A DNA stretch of 64,000 nucleotides from Massilia sp. Its GTDB lineage: Bacteria; Pseudomonadota; Gammaproteobacteria; Burkholderiales; Burkholderiaceae_D. The translations under genes were made by a program, and so were the position numbers. Numbering within the stretch: position 1 is the stretch's first letter; each line of letters opens with the position of its first letter. Shown one piece after another: positions 57,654 through 64,000 of the stretch. Below the pieces are notes generated by a model, which saw only the letters and a program-made list of their open reading frames with translations, did no database searches and had not been told where the DNA came from. The stretch covers positions 1 to 64,000 of the forward strand of contig JANYGW010000173.1 in NCBI GenBank assembly GCA_025359245.1. Reading direction: 5' to 3'.

Positions 57654-58495
57654 GCGCGGCCGGCCTCCTGCAGGTCGGCGCGACGCTGCTGCTCAATGCC
57701 GGTTTTGCCTGGCTGGGCGGCTCGCTGCTGGCGCGCCGCTGGCTGGCCGGCGCGCATGCGCCGCTGCTGGAACGCCGCGCATGGCGGCTGCGCCAGGGCG
57801 AGACCTGGGCCGGCCTGGCATGCCTGTGCGGCAGCCTGCTGTGCATGTGGGCGGCAACTGCCTTGATGGCCGATGTCGCGCTGAGCGAAGCGGTCGGCAT
57901 GCTGCCGATGGTCCTGCTGCACACCGGCTACGGCCAGGCGGGGCTGGCCGCGATCGCTGCCGCGGGCATGCTGCTGCTGGCGCCGCGGGCCGCGCGCTTG
58001 CCGTTGCTGCTGCTGTTCGCGCTGGTGCGCGCCTCGGTCAGCCACGCAAGCGACGGACATGGTTTGTTCAGCATGGCCGTCGGCGTCGAATGGCTGCACC
58101 TGCTGCTGATGGGCGTCTGGCTGGGCAGCGTGGGTGTGTCGGCCTGGCTGGTGCTGCCGGACGCAGCGCCGCCCGGCGCCTACCTGGCAACGCTGTCGAA
58201 GGTGGCGACACTGGCGCTGGCCGGCATCGTCGCCAGCGGCGCATTCAACGTTTGGCAGCGCCTGGACACGCCAGGGCAGTTGCTCGGCACGCCGTTCGGG
58301 CAGGCCTTGACGGTCAAGCTGGCGCTATTTGCGGTGGCGCTGCTGCTCGGCGCCTACAATAGATTTGCCGGCTTTCCGCGTGCGCTGGCCGGGCAAGGCG
58401 CAGCGGCCCTGCTTGTGCTGCGGATCGAGTCGCTGGTGCTGCTGGGGGCGCTGGCTTGCGCCGCCGTGCTGACGTCCTTGCCGCCGCCGGGCTGA
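57650..58495 (+). CDS. copD: CopD-like copper resistance membrane protein
   Basis: GTG start overlaps the copC stop; polytopic with GVEWLHLLLMGVWLGSVGVSAWLVLPD...GQALTVKLALFAVALLLGAYNRF. Confidence 0.88.
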   Translation: MSAAGLLQVGATLLLNAGFAWLGGSLLARRWLAGAHAPLLERRAWRLRQGETWAGLACLCGSLLCMWAATALMADVALSEAVGMLPMVLLHTGYGQAGLAAIAAAGMLLLAPRAARLPLLLLFALVRASVSHASDGHGLFSMAVGVEWLHLLLMGVWLGSVGVSAWLVLPDAAPPGAYLATLSKVATLALAGIVASGAFNVWQRLDTPGQLLGTPFGQALTVKLALFAVALLLGAYNRFAGFPRALAGQGAAALLVLRIESLVLLGALACAAVLTSLPPPG

Positions 58496-58499
58496 CGCC

Positions 58500-58532
58500 A
58501 AAAAAGGCCGTCCGGCTTTGCACCGGGCGGCC
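58500..58532 (-). terminator. rho-independent terminator
   Basis: Minus strand ACGGCCGCCCGG-tgcaaag-CCGGACGGCC-TTTTTT, downstream of the PEP-CTERM gene. Confidence 0.7.
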
Positions 58533-58563
58533 GTCCCACCAGCGCGTGGAAGAGGCGATTAGC

Positions 58564-59601
58564 TTAGCTGCGCCGTGCGCGCACCAGCATGCCGGCAGCG
58601 CACATCAATCCCAGCAAGGCCAGCGGCAGCGATGACGGCTCGGGTACCAGTTGGTCGCGGTCGATCGTGCAGTCGCTGCAAATCCACAGCTGTTCGGCGC
58701 CGGCATTGTTCGAGTAGTACTTGATGTTCAGCTGGAGGAAATAGTCCCCGTTGTTGGCATCGGTCGCGGCATTGTGCAGGGCCTGGTTGAATGCGGCAAA
58801 CTCGGCCACGGCCGTGCTGACATTGTTATTGACCTGGTAGCCGCCCTGTGGATGGCCGGCCATGATCGGGCAGTCGTTGGCATTGCCGGCCAGGCCGATG
58901 TCGTACGCGATGCCGGTGATCTTGTCGACGCAGAAGTCGCTCACTGCGGGGACGTATTGGCTATTGGCTGGGGCCGGATTGGCGCCGGTGTCGGTGCAGC
59001 TCGACCCATTGGTGGACAATTCAAAGCACAGCTTGTTGACTGTGGCGCCGGAGGAATCGACGATGCGCGCCTGGCCCCACAGGAAAATGAACTGGGAATC
59101 TCGGCTATTCGACTGATTGTTATCGAACAGGAACACCAGGTCATGGCCATCGAGATAGTTTTGCAACAGGTCCAGCTTGACTTCCCAGCGGTTGGCCTGG
59201 TCGCCGACGAACTTGCCGCCGGGTTCGGCACCGAAGGAACCCATCTGGTAGGTACTCGACTGCATGCCGGTCGGTGTCAGGAAGCGGTCATCGGCGGATG
59301 CGCCGGGTGCGAAAGGCGAGGGGAAATTGCTGTGGCCGTCGGCGCTTTGCAGCACGATCGCCTGGCCGGCAATGTTGCCGGGCGACGACTGGACCGGAAG
59401 GCCGGCGCTGGGCAGGCAGCGCGAGTCGCCGGCGGCGGCGCATTTGTCCAGCAAGTCCAGCGAATACACATTGAAATCGTTATACAGGCCGGTCGACATG
59501 ACGTTCGCGCTGGGAAGGTCGAGGACGGTGGCAGTGGCCATGCCGGCAGCACACAAACAGCTCGCCATCACGGCCCTCGAAACAAGCTTTAGGATGTTCA
59601 T
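58564..59601 (-). CDS. PEP-CTERM sorting domain protein
   Basis: Signal peptide and C-terminal VPEPSSLPLALLGLMCAAGMLVRARRS. Confidence 0.93.
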   Translation of the reverse strand: MNILKLVSRAVMASCLCAAGMATATVLDLPSANVMSTGLYNDFNVYSLDLLDKCAAAGDSRCLPSAGLPVQSSPGNIAGQAIVLQSADGHSNFPSPFAPGASADDRFLTPTGMQSSTYQMGSFGAEPGGKFVGDQANRWEVKLDLLQNYLDGHDLVFLFDNNQSNSRDSQFIFLWGQARIVDSSGATVNKLCFELSTNGSSCTDTGANPAPANSQYVPAVSDFCVDKITGIAYDIGLAGNANDCPIMAGHPQGGYQVNNNVSTAVAEFAAFNQALHNAATDANNGDYFLQLNIKYYSNNAGAEQLWICSDCTIDRDQLVPEPSSLPLALLGLMCAAGMLVRARRS

Positions 59602-59829
59602 TGCATGACTCCTAGTAAATTGTTGTGCTAAAAATTTATGCATAGAGCATGCCAGTAATATTATTTCTCGCGAAATCAGTAACTTATCGATATGACACTG
59701 ATTTCGCTCAAAATAAATGTAAGGAAACTCGACAGTTGCTTGACAAATTGCGCGCTGAATTCACATTTGCGCGATGCCATGCAAAGCGCATCTTTTCCCT
59801 GCCGTCAGATATACTTGCCCGGACTAAAC

Positions 59830-62262
59830 ATGGACAAGGCAGGAACAGTGGATCAACTTCGCAAGCTGGCACTACGCGCACGCCTGGCCGCAGGGCATTT
59901 TCTCGGCATCGCCGGCACCGTGCTGCGGGAGCGGCTCGGCACAACCCGCGCCTACCTGATGGCACGGCCGCCGCTGCGGCGCGCGGGGCTGGTGCTGCTG
60001 GCGGGGATCGCAGGCCTGTTCACCTTGCTGCTGCTGTACGTGCTGATCCTGATTCCGCTCACGCCGGGCATCAAGGACCTCAAGCAGGCGCGCGCCGCCA
60101 AGGCCTCGATCATGGTGTCGGCCGACGGCAAGCAGCTGGCCAGCTTCGAGCAGGGTTTGCACGAGCGCGTCAAGCTCGACCAGATTTCTCCGCACGTCGT
60201 CGCGGCCCTGATCGCCACCGAAGACCACCGCTTTTACGACCACCACGGGATCGATTTCAAGCGCACCATCGCCTCGGTCGCCTACACGCTCAAGGGCGAC
60301 GCCCAGGGCGGCTCGACCATCACGCAGCAGCTGGCGCGCAATATGTTCCCGGAAGAGATAGGCCGCTCGCGCAGCATCAACCGCAAGCTCAAGGAAATGA
60401 TCACCGCGCTCAAGATCGAAGCGACCTACAGCAAGACCGAGATCCTCGAGACCTACCTGAACACCGTGCCCTTCCTGTACAACACCTTCGGCATCGAAAC
60501 GGCGGCGCGCACCTATTTCGACAAGCCGGCCGCCAAGCTCGACATCCTCGAAAGCGCGACCCTGGTCGGCATGCTCAAGGGCACCAGCTACTACAATCCG
60601 GTGACCAATCCCGAACGCTCCGTGGAGCGCCGCAACGTGGTGCTGGGCCAGATGCTCAAGCACGGCATCGTCGACGCCAGGCGCTTCGAGGTGCTGCGCA
60701 AGCGGCCATTGAAACTGCACTTCGCGCGCCAGGCCGAACGGGTCGGCACCGATACCCATTTCACCGCCTACGTGCGCAAGTGGCTGATCCAGTGGGCCGA
60801 CCAGAACGACTACAACCTGCAGCTCGACGGCCTGGTGGTGCACACCACGCTCGACTACGAATTGCAGACCGCCGCGCTGCATGCCGTCGAGCGCCAGGCC
60901 AATGCGCTGCAGATGGTGGCCGACGTCGAATGGTCGCAGGCCAACAGCGGCCAGGGCACCTCGGCCGGCGCGTATGCCGGCATGCACCAGTCGGTCACGC
61001 CGTTCGAGTATTTCTGGCGCAGCAAGGGCGCGCTGGTCAACGCCTTCGTGCGTGAAACGGCGGAATACAGGAGCGCCGTCGAGGGCGGCGAAGCGGGACC
61101 GGCGGCGCTCAAGCGCCTGCGCGCCGACCAGGATTTCATGGCCCAGTTGCGCAACACCAAGACGCGCCTGGAAGCCGGTTTCGTGGCGCTCGACCCGGCC
61201 AGCGGCCAGGTCCGGGCCTGGGTCGGCAGCCGCAATTTCCAGAAAGACCAGTTCGACCACGTGGCGCAGGCCGAGCGCCAGCCCGGCTCGACCTTCAAGC
61301 CGATCGTCTACGGCGCCGCGCTGGAAAAAGGGTTTTCACCCGAGCGCGTGTACCGCGACGCCGTCATGAACATCAAGGCCGGCGACGGCACCGTCTGGCG
61401 CCCGACCGACATGAGCGGCGCCAGCGGCGCAGAGACCACCATGCGCGAAGGCCTGGTCATGTCCAAGAACACCATCACGGCCCAGGTGATGCAGGATGTC
61501 GGCTTGCCAAGCATCATCAAGCTGGCGCGCGACCTGGGCATTCGCGACAGCAAGCTTGACGCGGTGCCCTCGCTGGCACTGGGCACCAGCCCCGTCACCC
61601 TGTTGCAGATGGTCAGCGCCTACAGCACCATCGCGGCCCAGGGCGATTACCGCAAGCCGGTGTTCATCAGCCGCATCACCGACCGCGCCGGCAATATTCT
61701 GGCCGAATTCGGCAAGGACGCTCCGCAGCGCGCCATGACGAGCGCTTCCGCGATCACGCTGATCGACATGTTGCGCGGCGTCATCAACCGCGGTACCGGC
61801 ACGGCCGTGCGCTACCGTTTCGGCATCAGCGGCGACGTCGCCGGCAAGACCGGCACCACCCAGAACAATACCGACGGCTGGTTCATCATGATGCATCCGC
61901 AACTGGTGGCCGGGGCCTGGGTCGGCTTCAACGACAACCGTGTGACGATGCGCAGCAATTACTGGGGACAGGGCGGACACAACGCGATCCTGGTGGTGGG
62001 CGACTTCTTCAAGGCGGTGCTCGACAGCCGCAAGCTCGATCCGGCGGCCACCTTCCCGGGCGCGCCGCGCGCCGAGCCGGGCCGCCAGGATACTGCGGAG
62101 CCGCAAGACGTCATCGAAGAGGGCGGCCAGATGCAGCAGGAAGGCGTGCCACCGCCGCCAGCGCCAGCCGACGAGGCCGAACCGGAGCCGGAATCGCCGC
62201 CGCCCGAGGACACGCAGCCGCGTCCGGTCAGCGGCGAGCGGGTCGAACCGGTGAACAATTGA
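59830..62262 (+). CDS. class A penicillin-binding protein (transglycosylase/transpeptidase)
   Basis: VVAALIATEDHRFYDHHGIDFKRTIASVAYTLKGDAQGGSTITQQLARNMF; ERQPGSTFKPIVYGAALEKG; GKTGTTQNNTDGWFIMM. Confidence 0.95.
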   Translation: MDKAGTVDQLRKLALRARLAAGHFLGIAGTVLRERLGTTRAYLMARPPLRRAGLVLLAGIAGLFTLLLLYVLILIPLTPGIKDLKQARAAKASIMVSADGKQLASFEQGLHERVKLDQISPHVVAALIATEDHRFYDHHGIDFKRTIASVAYTLKGDAQGGSTITQQLARNMFPEEIGRSRSINRKLKEMITALKIEATYSKTEILETYLNTVPFLYNTFGIETAARTYFDKPAAKLDILESATLVGMLKGTSYYNPVTNPERSVERRNVVLGQMLKHGIVDARRFEVLRKRPLKLHFARQAERVGTDTHFTAYVRKWLIQWADQNDYNLQLDGLVVHTTLDYELQTAALHAVERQANALQMVADVEWSQANSGQGTSAGAYAGMHQSVTPFEYFWRSKGALVNAFVRETAEYRSAVEGGEAGPAALKRLRADQDFMAQLRNTKTRLEAGFVALDPASGQVRAWVGSRNFQKDQFDHVAQAERQPGSTFKPIVYGAALEKGFSPERVYRDAVMNIKAGDGTVWRPTDMSGASGAETTMREGLVMSKNTITAQVMQDVGLPSIIKLARDLGIRDSKLDAVPSLALGTSPVTLLQMVSAYSTIAAQGDYRKPVFISRITDRAGNILAEFGKDAPQRAMTSASAITLIDMLRGVINRGTGTAVRYRFGISGDVAGKTGTTQNNTDGWFIMMHPQLVAGAWVGFNDNRVTMRSNYWGQGGHNAILVVGDFFKAVLDSRKLDPAATFPGAPRAEPGRQDTAEPQDVIEEGGQMQQEGVPPPPAPADEAEPEPESPPPEDTQPRPVSGERVEPVNN

Positions 62263-62458
62263 GGCCGGCCGTTCCCAATTGAATTAGTCGGCGGCGCTAG
62301 CCGCATTTCCTCTCTTTCGTCACATTGTTCCAGCAACATCGATTGCGCGCGCACAACAAGCTGCATGGTCTTCTTGACCACAATTGCAGGGCGCAGCCGT
62401 CCAACCTGGTTTCCACCGGCTGAGCATCCCACCATGCCCGATCCAGTCCGGAGGAAAG

Positions 62459-63445
62459 ATGCGACAGGTCTATGAATATCACCCGGTAGTCGGTTACCGG
62501 TTTATACCGAACCTGCGGGCGCGCATCCCCCACGAAGGGGGCGGCTACCTGCTCGAAGCGAACGCCGCAGGATTCCGCTCGAACCGCCAGTTTCACAAGG
62601 CGGCCACGCCGGGCAAGCAAAGGGTGCTGCTGTTCGGCGATTCGTTTACCGCCGGCGATGCAGTTGCCAACCAGCAGCGCTATTCCGACCAGCTGGAAAC
62701 CATCTTGCCGAACACCGAAGTCTACAATTTCGGCTTGTCCTCGACCGGCACCGACCAGCAGTACCTGGCCTGGCGCGAATTCGCGCAGGACATCGAGCAC
62801 GATGCGGTCGTCATCGCCGTGTTCGTCGAAAATATCCGGCGCGTGGTGGCACGCTTCCGTCCGCACCGCGATGCATCCGGCCGCGAACGGCTGTACGCCA
62901 AACCGTATTACACGCTGGCCGGCGGCAAGCTGCAGCTGCACCAGGTGCCGCCGGCCGCCGAAGGGGTCGAGATGGACCAGCTCACGCCCGAACAGCAGGC
63001 CGCGGTCGACACCGGCGGGCGCTTCGCGCGCCTGCGCGGGCTGGTCAGCGCAATGGGCGCCAAGGAGGTGATCCAGCGCATGACGCGCTATCAGCCGCTG
63101 CCGGCCTACGATTCGCCGCGCCATCCCGACTGGCTGTTGATGCGTGCCATCCTGTCCCAATGGATCAGCGCCATCGAACGCCCAGTGATCCTGATGCCGA
63201 TCCCGCTGCCGCAGCACCTCGACCAGGTGTGCGCGGCCGCCAACTACCAGGCGCGCTTCGCCGAACTGGCGGTCGAACTGGGATGCACGCTGCACGATCC
63301 GCTGCCCGACCTGCTGGCCTACGCCAAGGAGGAACGGCGGCGCTTCCGCTGGGAGAACGATATCCATTTCACGCCGGCCGGCCATTTGGCGCTGGCCCGT
63401 TCGCTGGCGCCGGCGCTGGCGCGCCTGCTGGCCCGGCAAGCCTGA
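62459..63445 (+). CDS. SGNH/GDSL hydrolase family protein
   Basis: VLLFGDSFTAGDAVANQQRYSDQLETIL...FGLSSTGTDQQYLAWREFAQ...NDIHFTPAGHLALA. Confidence 0.85.
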   Translation: MRQVYEYHPVVGYRFIPNLRARIPHEGGGYLLEANAAGFRSNRQFHKAATPGKQRVLLFGDSFTAGDAVANQQRYSDQLETILPNTEVYNFGLSSTGTDQQYLAWREFAQDIEHDAVVIAVFVENIRRVVARFRPHRDASGRERLYAKPYYTLAGGKLQLHQVPPAAEGVEMDQLTPEQQAAVDTGGRFARLRGLVSAMGAKEVIQRMTRYQPLPAYDSPRHPDWLLMRAILSQWISAIERPVILMPIPLPQHLDQVCAAANYQARFAELAVELGCTLHDPLPDLLAYAKEERRRFRWENDIHFTPAGHLALARSLAPALARLLARQA

Positions 63446-63456
63446 GGAGAAAACAC

Positions 63457-64000
63457 ATGTCCAAGCTCATACTCGGTATCTCTGCCTTTTACCATGACGC
63501 GGCGGCCGCGCTGGTGCGCGACGGCGAGATCGTCGCCGCGGCCCAGGAAGAGCGCTTCAGCCGCAAGAAGCACGACCCGCGCTTTCCGATCAACGCCATC
63601 AATTTCTGCCTGGAACAGGGCTTCGTCGATGCGGCCGACCTGGACGCGGTCGTGTTCTACGACAATCCGCTGGCCACCTTCGACCGGCTCGTGGAAAACG
63701 CGCTGGCCGCCGGGCTGTCCGGGCGCGCCCAGTTCATCGACGCCGGACGCCAGATGTTGGGCGACAAGCTGTGGGTCGAACGGCAGGTCAAGAGCGCAAT
63801 CGGCACGGTGGGCAAGGCCGGGCGCGTGCTGTTTTCGGAACACCACATGGCGCACGCCGCCAGCGCCTTTTATCCGTCGCCGTTCGAGAGCGCGGCCATC
63901 CTGACCATCGACGGCGTCGGCGAGTGGGCCACGACCAGCCTGGGCAGCGGGCAGGGCAGCGAAGTGCGGCTGTTCTCCGAGATTAACTACCCGCACTCGC
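63457..64000 (+). CDS. carbamoyltransferase (NodU/CmcH family), truncated by window end
   Basis: MSKLILGISAFYHDAAAALVRDGEIVAAAQEERFSRKKHDPRFPINAINFCLEQG...EHHMAHAASAFYPSPFESAAILTIDGVGEWATTSLG. Confidence 0.95.
   Translation, partial: MSKLILGISAFYHDAAAALVRDGEIVAAAQEERFSRKKHDPRFPINAINFCLEQGFVDAADLDAVVFYDNPLATFDRLVENALAAGLSGRAQFIDAGRQMLGDKLWVERQVKSAIGTVGKAGRVLFSEHHMAHAASAFYPSPFESAAILTIDGVGEWATTSLGSGQGSEVRLFSEINYPHS

Noticed and set aside
59649-61055. 468-aa plus-strand ORF
   Set aside because: Alternate-frame shadow of the PBP gene, Arg/Ala/Gly-rich.
1-64000. CRISPR arrays, tRNA/rRNA genes, intact transposases, prophage genes
   Set aside because: None recognised by eye; repeats present are REP-like or short operator-like, not CRISPR.

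Overview
The window is a chromosomal segment of a GC-rich, probably betaproteobacterial (Oxalobacteraceae-like, inferred) genome. Its centre is an anaerobic nitrogen-respiration island. This holds two tandem nosZ genes, nosR-D-F-Y-L, a c-type cytochrome, a nosX/ApbE-like gene, narGHJI with a PpiC-type isomerase, moaA, narX/narL and nnrS. The left flank is a mosaic of regulators, small exported proteins, an acetate kinase/phosphoketolase pair and several decayed or truncated genes: a histidine kinase, a sensor fragment, N-ATPase atpA/atpG remnants and an old-yellow-enzyme fragment. The right flank carries a Suv3-like helicase, CusF/CopC/CopD copper proteins, a PEP-CTERM protein, a PBP1-type transpeptidase, an SGNH hydrolase and the start of a carbamoyltransferase. 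The strongest novelty candidate is an unlisted 53-aa cysteine-rich ORF (4454-4615, minus strand). It sits about 40 nt downstream of an exact GTAACC-N16-CGAA motif, the spacing I recall for Caulobacter SigF promoters, and is divergent from a SigF/NrsF-like (ECF sigma/DUF1109) pair. An orphan bufferin-type DUF2282 (BufA-like) gene lies about 4 kb away. Other notable signals are a perfect 36-bp palindrome in front of an S41 protease/MarR operon, tandem nosZ genes with Tat+lipobox leaders, 10-bp-phased ATTMGACA repeats, an NsrR-box-like site before nnrS, and paired REP-like inverted repeats between nar genes. All calls are by eye from the sequence and the supplied ORF track; no database search was run.
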